A stretch of DNA of 32,690 nt from IMG/VR virus record IMGVR_UViG_3300010885_052543, positions 1-32,690 of that record. One strand, given 5' to 3'. Position 1 is the stretch's first letter. Every line of letters starts with the position of its first letter. The notes under the pieces were generated by a model. The model saw only the letters and a list, made by a program, of their open reading frames with translations. It did no database searches and was not told where the DNA came from. The DNA comes from a virus. A program made the translations under genes and the position numbers. Below are positions 1-5,487 of this stretch, one piece after another.

Positions 1-123
1 GCACAGCGTCCAATTCATCGCGGGCGCCGCCTTGATTGCCAAACACGTTTTGCCAGCCGCCGCGCCGCGCGATAAAGCCCTTGATGCGCGCCTCAAATTC
101 TTGGCTGGTATTCCGGCGACAAA
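1..123. repeat. Terminal redundancy, left copy (identical to 32568-32690)
   Basis: These 123 bases are identical to the last 123 bases of the window. The LPD29 gene reads in frame through the join, so the sequence is a closed circle of 32,567 bp with a duplicated end. The end lies inside a coding gene, which fits an assembly overlap of a circular or circularly permuted genome better than physical direct terminal repeats. Confidence 0.95.
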
Positions 124-505
124 AGACATAGGCGCCGGTGCAAATCAGCTTTGCATCCGGGTGCGGCATCCATTGGCGCACCGCTGCGCGTGTGCCCATG
201 CTGCCCTCACTTCCGGGATCACTGGCGACCGTTGCGGTGCCATCCGGCAAAAGCCAAAGCTTTGCGGTCCAAGCCATGTCAATCATGCCATCAAAACGCT
301 TGCCTTCGAACATGCCGGCTACCGCATCAACTTCCTTGCCGGTTGGGCCATCAGTCCAAGACACATCAACCGAGCAGCCGCCCGAATACTTTTCAGACCG
401 GACCGAAAACTTGACGCCAGGAAAAGCAGACTTGAGCGCCGCGCGAATAAGCCGCGCGGTTTCTGCAACGCTCAAATAATGGGTCTGAATACCTTGCTTT
501 GACAT
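1..505 (-). CDS. LPD29-domain protein (N-terminal 168 codons; continues across the circle junction)
   Basis: The gene starts at 505 (ATG), runs leftward off the window start and continues at 32567 down to the stop at 32494-32496, giving 192 aa in total. The N-terminus contains YLSVAETARLIRAALK, then FPGVKFSVRS, YSGG, DVSWTDGP and FDGMID. This is the signature of LPD29, a domain associated with large polyvalent proteins of phages and conjugative elements, whose biochemical role is unknown. Residues after about 80 are less typical and include a Cys-containing stretch (ICTGAYVFC). The start is supported by a GGGAT-type ribosome site about 9 bases upstream and by a near-consensus promoter at 554-581. 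Polyvalent proteins are proposed to act early against host defence; that role is inference here. High confidence in the domain, none in a specific function. Confidence 0.85.
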   Translation of the reverse strand, partial: MSKQGIQTHYLSVAETARLIRAALKSAFPGVKFSVRSEKYSGGCSVDVSWTDGPTGKEVDAVAGMFEGKRFDGMIDMAWTAKLWLLPDGTATVASDPGSEGSMGTRAAVRQWMPHPDAKLICTGAYVFCRRNTSQEFEARIKGFIARRGGWQNVFGNQGGARDELDAV

Positions 506-553
506 GGGGCAATCCCTTCATGATAGCGGGGCCAATCCCTCGCTTGATCCGCA

Positions 554-581
554 TTTATAGGGAATAAAAAAGGCTTGTCAA
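554..581 (-). promoter_or_regulatory. Sigma70-type promoter for the LPD29 gene
   Basis: On the minus strand a perfect -35 TTGACA (581-576) is followed after 16 bases by TATAAA (559-554). The predicted transcript would start near 547, about 40 bases upstream of the LPD29 ATG at 505. The spacer contains a T6 run and the surroundings are clearly more AT-rich than the flanking genes. No copy of the TATCAC-N5-GTGAT operator overlaps it, so this promoter may escape the control that acts on the other leftward genes. Confidence 0.7.
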
Positions 582-610
582 CAAAAAAATGCAGCGCCCC
601 GAAATTATTT

Positions 611-868
611 TCAGGCCGCTGCCATTGCCGCCGCGCGTTCGATCAAGCGCGCCTCAATCCCGCCAGGATCACCAGCACCAGGCGCGCCGGATTGCGCGGA
701 AATCCAAGCCTCGACCGCCTGGATATCCCACCGCCACCCCAGCCCCGGCAGAGGTGGCGGAAAGCCCGCCGCCACCAGGCGCGCGCGCCGCGCGTGAAAT
801 GCGCGCGGCTTGCAACCAAGTATGGCCGCGATTTCATCGGCACAAGCCACGCGCCGCGCCGGGATCAT
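611..868 (-). CDS. Small helix-turn-helix DNA-binding protein (AlpA/excisionase-like)
   Basis: This 85-residue protein has a predicted winged-helix/MerR-type fold over residues 8-58. ADEIAAILGCKPRAFHARRARL looks like a helix-turn-helix, and the following GWRWDIQAVEAWI resembles the wing and second helix of AlpA or excisionase-type proteins. It is the last of four leftward genes, each starting inside the stop of the one before: ATG at 866-868 overlaps the stop at 865-867. It could be the excisionase or a regulator of the early genes. The position away from the integrase neither supports nor excludes an excisionase. Family assignment is by eye. Confidence 0.65.
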   Translation of the reverse strand: MIPARRVACADEIAAILGCKPRAFHARRARLVAAGFPPPLPGLGWRWDIQAVEAWISAQSGAPGAGDPGGIEARLIERAAAMAAA

Positions 869-1191
869 ATCGGCCCGCCGCGCCTTGCTGGGATGAACGC
901 CGCGACATTGCCGCCGCCATCCCGCGCCAGGTTATCGGCGCTGCGCACGCCGAGAAGATCAAGCTCCCGCGTCAGCTTACGCACCAGATCAGACAGCGCC
1001 GCTTCGATGATGCCGGGATCAATTTCCGCTTCCACTATATCGCGGGCGGATTTCCCATCACCCACGCGCACTTGCACCTTGACGGGATCAAGCGACACGC
1101 CGGCAAAAAACCGGAACCGCCGCAGCGCATCCACTGCCGCTTCATGTGCTTCCACGCTGGTCATGGCCAGCTTCACTTGGCCCGGGGTCAT
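865..1191 (-). CDS. Hypothetical phage protein, 108 aa
   Basis: I do not recognise this protein. The start at 1191 is chosen over an upstream ATG at 1212 because it overlaps the stop of the preceding gene (ATGA at 1188-1191), the pattern used throughout this cluster. It is soluble and mixed alpha/beta, with an acidic centre (residues 40-70) and no cysteines or membrane segment. It belongs to a four-gene translationally coupled cluster behind the operator-covered promoter at 1707-1734, so it is probably an early or lysogeny-controlled accessory gene. Confidence 0.7.
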   Translation of the reverse strand: MTPGQVKLAMTSVEAHEAAVDALRRFRFFAGVSLDPVKVQVRVGDGKSARDIVEAEIDPGIIEAALSDLVRKLTRELDLLGVRSADNLARDGGGNVAAFIPARRGGPI

Positions 1192-1421
1192 GCTGCCACC
1201 GCCTTTCCGCACGTCAACGCGGCTTCGCGGGCTTCGGGGCCGGCGCAGGCCATGCAGAGCTTCTTTTGACCAAACCCGCCGGCCACGTCCGGGTCAACTT
1301 CCATCTCTGCGTAGTGATTTCCGGGCAAGATGTCGCTCTCGCAATTACGACAGAAGGTCGCTTTGCGCGCGCGGCGGATCAAGCGCTGATCAAGCCAGCC
1401 GCCTTGAATTTGAATGCTCAT
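1188..1421 (-). CDS. Small zinc-ribbon-like protein, 77 aa
   Basis: Two CxxC knuckles are present, CRNC (Cys24/Cys27) and CMAC (Cys56/Cys59), about 30 residues apart. That is the arrangement of a four-cysteine zinc ribbon. The N-terminus is basic (RLIRRARKATF). Such small proteins often bind nucleic acid or a protein partner; nothing here says which. The start at 1421 overlaps the previous stop (ATGA), so it is co-translated with its neighbours. Confidence 0.7.
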   Translation of the reverse strand: MSIQIQGGWLDQRLIRRARKATFCRNCESDILPGNHYAEMEVDPDVAGGFGQKKLCMACAGPEAREAALTCGKAVAA

Positions 1422-1678
1422 GCTGCCCCCCGTGGCGCAACTGGCGCGGAACGCGGCGCGGGCGCGAAATCGGCAAAGCGCACCACATTGGCGCCGAGGT
1501 CATCGCCGGCCAGCCAGGCCGGAACCGGCGCGCCTTCCATGCCGGCCACCTGATCCGCCGCGGATTGCAGCGCAAGGGATACGCCCAGCGCCTGATCCGG
1601 AGACAGCACCACGCCGGAGGAAACCCCAGCCCATGCCTTGAATGTTTGTGAGAGATTGCGCAGTTTTTCGCTTGTCAT
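1418..1678 (-). CDS. Hypothetical early protein, 86 aa, first gene of the leftward cluster
   Basis: The start at 1678 is chosen because AAGGAG lies about 10 bases upstream; a longer open frame reaching 1849 would run through the operator and has no ribosome site. Sequence is helical at the N-terminus (SEKLRNLSQTFKAWAG) and Ala/Pro-rich at the C-terminus. I do not recognise a family. It leads the four-gene set 1678 to 611, immediately downstream of the promoter and operator at 1707-1734. Confidence 0.7.
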   Translation of the reverse strand: MTSEKLRNLSQTFKAWAGVSSGVVLSPDQALGVSLALQSAADQVAGMEGAPVPAWLAGDDLGANVVRFADFAPAPRSAPVAPRGAA

Positions 1679-1706
1679 GCCTGCCCGCCTCCTTAGCGGG
1701 TGGCAT

Positions 1707-1734
1707 AATCTATCACTTTTTGTGATAGATGCAA
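1707..1734 (-). promoter_or_regulatory. Promoter for the leftward small-gene cluster
   Basis: On the minus strand TTGCAT (1734-1729) is followed after 16 bases by TAGATT (1712-1707), a fair sigma70 match. A perfect palindromic operator (1708-1730) fills the spacer and touches both hexamers, so a bound regulator would block polymerase. A strong AAGGAG ribosome site and the ATG at 1678 follow. Confidence 0.55.
1708..1730. promoter_or_regulatory. Palindromic operator, copy 1
   Basis: A perfect inverted repeat, ATCTATCAC and GTGATAGAT with a five-base T spacer. The inner TATCAC-N5-GTGAT is shared with a second site at 2521-2541 in front of the Cro-like gene. Two-fold symmetric sites of this size are typical for XRE/Cro-family dimers, two of which are encoded right next to it. 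Confidence 0.8.
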
Positions 1735-1763
1735 TATCCCTTTTTGAAATATCCGAGCCAAGC

Positions 1764-2120
1764 CTAAATGGGTGCGCAACCAGGCGCGGCGGTTTCGCCA
1801 ATTGCTTTGGCCAATGCCTCGCGTTTTTCCCAGTTAAGGCCGCGATCATCGCCCAAATAAAGCCAGTCTAAATCAACTCCCAGCATCGGCAGCAGCCGCG
1901 CCAGCTCAGACACCTTGGGGCGACGCGTCCCGGCTTCCCAATTGGTCACCGCTGTTGGCGTGACAAGACATGCCGCAGCAAGATCCTTCTGGCGCAGTCC
2001 GACCAATCGCCGCGCAGCCTGAAGGCGTCGCCCGATGGCCGGCAAATCTTGCGCCGCCGCACCCAGCGCGCGCCCGGTTTTTAGATGTTCCTTGCGCTGG
2101 CCTTGCTTAAACGGGATCAA
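1764..2120 (-). CDS. XRE-family transcriptional regulator (second of a tandem pair)
   Basis: This 118-residue protein has a Cro/C1-type helix-turn-helix over residues 28-87: IGRRLQAARRLVGLRQKDLA, TPTAVTNWEAGTRRPKV, then LDWLYLGDD, the usual end of phage repressor HTH domains. There is no C-terminal peptidase or dimerisation domain. Its start (2118-2120) overlaps the stop of the upstream paralogue. The two proteins are near-copies across the HTH core (NWEAGTRRPKVSE and LDWLYLGDDR are shared), so they arose by tandem duplication. Likely a prophage repressor or its modulator acting at the two TATCAC-N5-GTGAT operators on either side. Confidence 0.9.
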   Translation of the reverse strand: MIPFKQGQRKEHLKTGRALGAAAQDLPAIGRRLQAARRLVGLRQKDLAAACLVTPTAVTNWEAGTRRPKVSELARLLPMLGVDLDWLYLGDDRGLNWEKREALAKAIGETAAPGCAPI

Positions 2121-2482
2121 GAGGCATCCCTGATGGATGCCAGATCAGAAACTTCCGGCAAGCTAGCTAGAATTTTCTCGATTTCCTCGCGTTTATCCCA
2201 CCGCAAAGACCGATCATCCCCCAGATAAAGCCAATCCAAAGTGATATGCAGCACCGGGATCAGCCGCGCGATTTCAGAAACCTTGGGCCGGCGCGTGCCA
2301 GCTTCCCAATTCGCGGTGGAACTCTGCCCCACGCCCGCAATGTTAGCCAGATCACTTTGGCGCAGCCCAGCCGCCATGCGTGCAGCCTTCAAACGCCGCC
2401 CGATTGCGGCCGTATCCTGCGCAGCGTCAGCCAATGACCGGCCATTTCTGATCTCACTCATGGTGATGATTGTAGCGCTCAT
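2117..2482 (-). CDS. XRE-family transcriptional regulator (first of a tandem pair; candidate repressor)
   Basis: The start at 2482 (121 aa) is preferred over 2527 because GGAG lies eight bases upstream and the longer form would run into the operator at 2521-2541. HTH at about residues 25-85: IGRRLKAARMAAGLRQSDLA, GQSSTANWEAGTRRPKV, LDWLYLGDD. It is divergent from the Cro-like gene at 2551 across an operator-bearing promoter, the usual position of the lysogeny repressor. It lacks the LexA-like cleavage domain of lambda CI, so induction would need another route such as an antirepressor or competition with its paralogue. Confidence 0.9.
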   Translation of the reverse strand: MSATIITMSEIRNGRSLADAAQDTAAIGRRLKAARMAAGLRQSDLANIAGVGQSSTANWEAGTRRPKVSEIARLIPVLHITLDWLYLGDDRSLRWDKREEIEKILASLPEVSDLASIRDAS

Positions 2483-2514
2483 GCCCTTATCTCCCGCCCC
2501 AACAATTTGGGAGT

Positions 2515-2544
2515 TTGACAATATCACGTAAAGTGATTTATGTG
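2515..2544 (+). promoter_or_regulatory. Rightward early promoter (PR-like)
   Basis: A perfect -35 TTGACA sits at 2515-2520. With 18 bases spacing the -10 would be TATGTG (2539-2544), with 17 bases TTATGT; both are weak. The operator 2521-2541 fills the spacer. The predicted start point falls at or next to the ATG at 2551, so the message may be leaderless. This promoter would drive the Cro-like gene and probably the replication module. Confidence 0.6.
2521..2541. promoter_or_regulatory. Palindromic operator, copy 2
   Basis: ATATCAC, five bases (GTAAA), then GTGATTTAT. The TATCAC-N5-GTGAT core is the same as the perfect operator at 1708-1730, with the same five-base spacing. It sits between the divergent XRE gene (start 2482) and Cro-like gene (start 2551) and overlaps the rightward promoter. 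Confidence 0.75.
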
Positions 2545-2550
2545 TGAGAC

Positions 2551-2844
2551 ATGGATTTGCGCGAGGTCATCACCGCCCTGGGCGGACCAGCAGGAGTAGC
2601 CACCGGCCTGGGCGTTAAGCCCGGCGCCGTTGCTACCTGGTCTTGGCGTGGCCGGTTGCCCTCGCGTCATGCGGTCCCCCTTTGGATGATGGCCGACCGT
2701 GCCGGCTTGTCTTGGCGACCAGCAGGCACGGAGGGGTTGAGCCTAGCCTCTCCCCCCGTCTCAAAGGTTGCAGAAACCTTAACGCCAGCGCAAGACGAAA
2801 CATCTAGGCGCGATATTCCACCGGCGATTGATACCGCCGCATGA
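2551..2844 (+). CDS. Cro-like / YdaS-type regulator
   Basis: This 97-residue protein has a short N-terminal HTH (about residues 4-50: VITALGGPAGVATGLGVKPG, AVATWSWRGRLPSRH), as in Cro and YdaS-type antitoxin/regulator proteins. A Pro/Ser/Thr-rich, probably disordered tail follows. It is the first rightward gene and is divergent from the candidate repressor, as cro is from cI. By position it should favour lytic growth by binding the shared operators. The ribosome site is poor (GTGAG, five bases off), which fits the possible leaderless start. Confidence 0.8.
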   Translation: MDLREVITALGGPAGVATGLGVKPGAVATWSWRGRLPSRHAVPLWMMADRAGLSWRPAGTEGLSLASPPVSKVAETLTPAQDETSRRDIPPAIDTAA

Positions 2845-2878
2845 ACGCCCAACCCTCAGCCCAGCCCAGCGCAGCCGC

Positions 2879-3316
2879 ATGATTGCCCCAGCCCCTCGTG
2901 CCAGGCGCAGCCCGGCCTTGCCCGTTTCCCCTGCCCCCAGGGCTGAAGGCAGGCATTCCGCGCGAGCTTGGAGCCGGATATGGGCCTTGGGGAGCAGGGC
3001 AGGGGGCTTTTCCTTTGTTTTCAATGGTGTGGCAGATGTTACGCAGCGTTGCGTTAGCTGTAACGCCTTTTCCTCTGCAATATCAAGGGCTTGCGCGCAT
3101 GTTACGCTTGTTACGCTTTCGCGCGCGCATGTAATGTCACGAGCGCCCGGGTGTGGTGCCCTTATTGCGTTCTCATACGCGCGCGCGGGCCGTAACAACC
3201 GTAACAGGCATAAAAAGAGAGATATATTCCTTATTCTGACTACGTTACTTCCGTTACGCTTGGCCGCAACCGGGCGTAACAGGCGGGAGAATAAAAACAG
3301 GGGCATTCCGGCATGA
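2879..3316 (+). CDS. Doubtful ORF covering the candidate origin
   Basis: An open frame of 145 codons from ATG 2879 (or from a TTG at 2828) ends exactly on the ATGA start of the next gene. Much of its sequence is dictated by the GTTAC repeats (repeated Val-Thr pairs such as HVTLVTL, and Arg-Asn where the repeat is inverted), and its composition is Arg/Ala-rich like a non-coding frame. No family is recognised. The neat stop/start overlap is the only argument for it. Probably non-coding. Confidence 0.2.
   Translation: MIAPAPRARRSPALPVSPAPRAEGRHSARAWSRIWALGSRAGGFSFVFNGVADVTQRCVSCNAFSSAISRACAHVTLVTLSRAHVMSRAPGCGALIAFSYARAGRNNRNRHKKRDIFLILTTLLPLRLAATGRNRRENKNRGIPA
3038..3280. other. Candidate replication origin: GTTAC iterons around an AT-rich core
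   Basis: Nine copies of GTTAC or its complement lie at 3038(+), 3060(-), 3101(+), 3110(+), 3192(-), 3201(-), 3244(+), 3253(+) and 3276(-). Three pairs have exactly 9-base spacing. The pairs 3192/3201 (minus) and 3244/3253 (plus) flank, in mirror orientation, an AT-rich stretch at 3209-3242 that stands out in GC-rich surroundings. Repeated initiator sites beside an easily melted core are the classic origin layout, and the primase and helicase genes follow within 4 kb. No recognisable initiator protein is encoded nearby. The rest of 2845-3312 holds no convincing gene. Confidence 0.5.
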
Positions 3317-3810
3317 CCGCGGAGACCCCGAAGCAGCGCCACCGAGAGCGCCAGCGCGCGGAGCGGCGCGAGATCAAGGAAGCCGCAGCAGCCGCCGCGC
3401 GGCCTGCCCTGGATCAGCCAGCGCTGGCACCGGACCTGGCGCCTCCGCCCGCGCGCATCGGCCCAGGCCGCCCAGCAGGCGCAGGGAACCGCGCAACCCG
3501 CGAATGGGTCCGCCACTTGATTGACAAGCACGGGAGCCCGCTAGAGCGCCTGCTTGAGATTGCCGGAATGGACCCCGAGCAGCTGCGCGAGAAGCTGAAA
3601 TGCGACCGGCTGGAGGTGTTTGACCGGCAGCTTACCGCCCTCAAGGAAGCGCTGCCCTATCTGCACCAGAAGCTGCCTCAGAGCATTCAGGTGGATGGCG
3701 CGCCGCTTATGGCGGTTCAGATCATGGTGAGCGGTGCGGTTGCGGCGCGCATCGGCACGCCAGCGGAAAGCCAAGCAAATCAGCATGTTATCGAGGGCGA
3801 ACCGGCATGA
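3313..3810 (+). CDS. Conserved phage protein, possible small terminase subunit
   Basis: This 165-residue protein has a basic N-terminus (residues 1-22, many Arg/Lys), a Pro/Ala linker, then GPGRPAGAGNRATREWVRHL followed by helices ending in ALKEALPYLHQKLPQ. The GRPxG/N-R-T helical start and the 'LPYLHQK' region resemble DNA-binding or small-terminase-type proteins seen in alphaproteobacterial phages, but I cannot name the family with certainty. It directly follows the candidate origin and its stop overlaps the next start (ATGA at 3807). It could be the small terminase, although the large subunit is almost 4 kb away. Confidence 0.65.
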   Translation: MTAETPKQRHRERQRAERREIKEAAAAAARPALDQPALAPDLAPPPARIGPGRPAGAGNRATREWVRHLIDKHGSPLERLLEIAGMDPEQLREKLKCDRLEVFDRQLTALKEALPYLHQKLPQSIQVDGAPLMAVQIMVSGAVAARIGTPAESQANQHVIEGEPA

Positions 3811-4435
3811 GTTTGAAGCGCGGCAGTTTGAAGGAACAGGCAAAGCCAAGGGAAACCAAGGCGTCCGGCCATGCTCGGCAGCTAATCGCCAATCAGCAGC
3901 CGGAAGCCTCGCGCGCCAGCCTGCCCGCGCCAGGCCGCGCGCCCCGCCGCGCCCGCGCGACCCCCCCGGCCCCCCTCCCCCCCCACCCCCCGCGCCCGCG
4001 CGCGCCTCCCTGTCCGCCCCTCCGCACGGGGAGCAAAGCGAAAAACCTCTCGCCCTACGGGCGGGGGATAGGTCGGAAAACTTCGCCACCCCTTTCCAGG
4101 GTGGGGAGCCGGGGGCGCTGGCGGATGGGCGGAAGCAGCGGCGGCGGTTCACGCCGGCGGAAGACGCCGCGATTTTGGCGGGGCGGCAGGCCACGCCGCG
4201 CGTGCGATTTGCGGATATCGCAGATGCGCTTGGCCGGGATGAAGTAACGGTCCGGGGCAGAGCATCGGATTTGGGCTGCGTGAAGGGCCAGCCTGTCCAC
4301 GTCAAAACCGCCAGAAAATACGCCCCAGAAACCCCAGACGCCCTCAAGCCGCGCCGCTGCCTGAAATGCCGCGAGGTATTCCAGCCGCCAAGCCAGTTCA
4401 TCTTCCGGTGCGAAATTCACAGAGGCGAGGGATGA
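3807..4435 (+). CDS. Myb-like/zinc-ribbon DNA-binding protein, apparent frameshift in a C-rich run
   Basis: The coupled start at 3807 (ATGA) opens a frame (MSLKRGSLKEQAKPRETK...) with normal G/C third positions. After the C-rich tract at 3955-4020 the convincing coding signal moves to the -1 frame, which ends at 4435. That part has a Myb/SANT-like helix set (RRRFTPAEDAAILAGR, RFADIADALGRDEVTVRGRASDL) and a short zinc-binding end (CLKC, then C and H in FRCEIH). The -1 frame is also open upstream, from ATGs at 3734 and 3785, but its third positions there are atypical. Either the C-run has lost a base in sequencing or in nature, or ribosomes shift. The Myb-like part resembles small regulators that scan DNA in phage early regions. 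The 3' end overlaps the primase start. Confidence 0.6.
4046..4104. repeat. Double-hairpin palindromic element inside the Myb-like gene
   Basis: Two GC-rich hairpins lie close together: CGCCC-TAC-GGGCG at 4051-4063 (extendable outward through G-T pairs to 4047-4067) and CCACCC, seven bases, GGGTGG at 4086-4104. Paired hairpins like this recall dispersed intergenic palindromic repeats of alphaproteobacteria. Here the element falls in coding sequence, in the linker between the N-terminal part and the Myb-like domain. Confidence 0.4.
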
Positions 4436-5487
4436 CCCAGCGCCGCCACATTCACGACATCTACACGATCATCGCCGCCTTGAAGGCGCAGATCGAACCG
4501 CTTTGCCGGGAATTGCTGCCCGGCGGCAAGCGGGATGGCCAGGAATGGCGCGCGGGCGACCTGACCGGGGCGCCGGGCCAGAGTGTGGGCGTGCGGCTGA
4601 CTGGCGACCGCGCGGGCGTATGGGCCGAGTTTAACGGCGGCGGCAGTGCCGGCGATGCGCTGGACCTGATAGCCCATTGCCGCTTTGGCGGGGACAAAGG
4701 GCAAGCGCTGCGCTGGGCCCGGCAATGGCTTGGCATGGGCGATGATGGCCACCCCTTCCGCCAGCAGGCGCCGCAAGTGCCAGCCGCCAAGCCGCGCATG
4801 GCGGAATTGGACAATGAAGGCCGCTTACTCAAGGCCCGGAAGATTTGGCTGGATGCCGTGCCCATCCTTGGCACCCCGGCGGAAGAATATCTGGCAGGCC
4901 GCGGCATTGACTTCGCGCAGCTGGGCCGCGCGCCGGGCGCGCTGCGCTTTGCGGCCAAGTGCTGGAACGCCGAGGTGAATGCCGAGCTTCCCGCCATGGT
5001 GGCGGCAATCAATCGCCGTGGGGAGCATGTGGCCACGCATCGCACCTGGCTGGCGCAGCGGGATGGCAAATGGACCAAGGCGCCCTTGCGCGCGGCCAAA
5101 AAGGTGCTGGGCAGCTACCAAGGCGGCGCCATCGCCATCTGGCGCGGCGCATCGGCGCGGCCATTGGCGCAGGCCCCGGAAAATGACGTGGTGGCGATAT
5201 GTGAGGGCATTGAGGATGCGCTGACGCTGGCGCTGCATGACCCCGGCTTGCGCGTGCTGGCAGCCATCAGCCTTTCCAATCTGGGCAATGTGCAACTGCC
5301 CGCGCAGCTGACGGACCTGACCCTGGCTTTCGATAGGGACGGCGAAAACGCGGCAGCCCGGGCAGGGCGGGAAAGGGCAGTCCGCCAATACATGGAACAA
5401 GGCCGCAGCGTGAAAGAGGTTTTTCCGCCGCCGGGCCACAAGGATTTTAACGCCTGGCACCAGGCGCTTGGGGGAAAAGCAGCGTGA
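4432..5487 (+). CDS. Toprim-domain DNA primase
   Basis: This 351-residue protein starts at 4432, chosen over a TTG at 4366 because it overlaps the previous stop and follows GAGGCGAGGG. The C-terminal half carries the Toprim fold: AICEGIEDALTLAL gives catalytic Glu258, and LTLAFDRDGE gives Asp301/Asp303 for metal binding. The N-terminal region (WRAGDLTGAPGQSVGVRL, GVWAEFNGGGSAGDALDLI) matches the zinc-binding/DUF7146-type part of phage primases but lacks the cysteine zinc ligands. It should synthesise primers at the fork together with the ATPase encoded next, whose GTG start overlaps its stop. Confidence 0.85.
   Translation: MTQRRHIHDIYTIIAALKAQIEPLCRELLPGGKRDGQEWRAGDLTGAPGQSVGVRLTGDRAGVWAEFNGGGSAGDALDLIAHCRFGGDKGQALRWARQWLGMGDDGHPFRQQAPQVPAAKPRMAELDNEGRLLKARKIWLDAVPILGTPAEEYLAGRGIDFAQLGRAPGALRFAAKCWNAEVNAELPAMVAAINRRGEHVATHRTWLAQRDGKWTKAPLRAAKKVLGSYQGGAIAIWRGASARPLAQAPENDVVAICEGIEDALTLALHDPGLRVLAAISLSNLGNVQLPAQLTDLTLAFDRDGENAAARAGRERAVRQYMEQGRSVKEVFPPPGHKDFNAWHQALGGKAA

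Noticed and set aside
1-123. True T7-type direct terminal repeats
   Set aside because: The redundant end falls within the LPD29 coding region and has the length of an assembly overlap; true terminal repeats usually sit between modules. Read data could overturn this.
32-502. 156-codon plus-strand frame at the window start
   Set aside because: It is the shadow of the LPD29 gene on the minus strand, which has a recognisable domain, promoter and a frame continuous across the circle junction.
575-1651. 358-codon plus-strand frame over the small leftward genes
   Set aside because: Extremely Arg/Ser/Pro-rich, no ribosome site, and it lies opposite four minus-strand genes that overlap one another by ATGA and follow a promoter.
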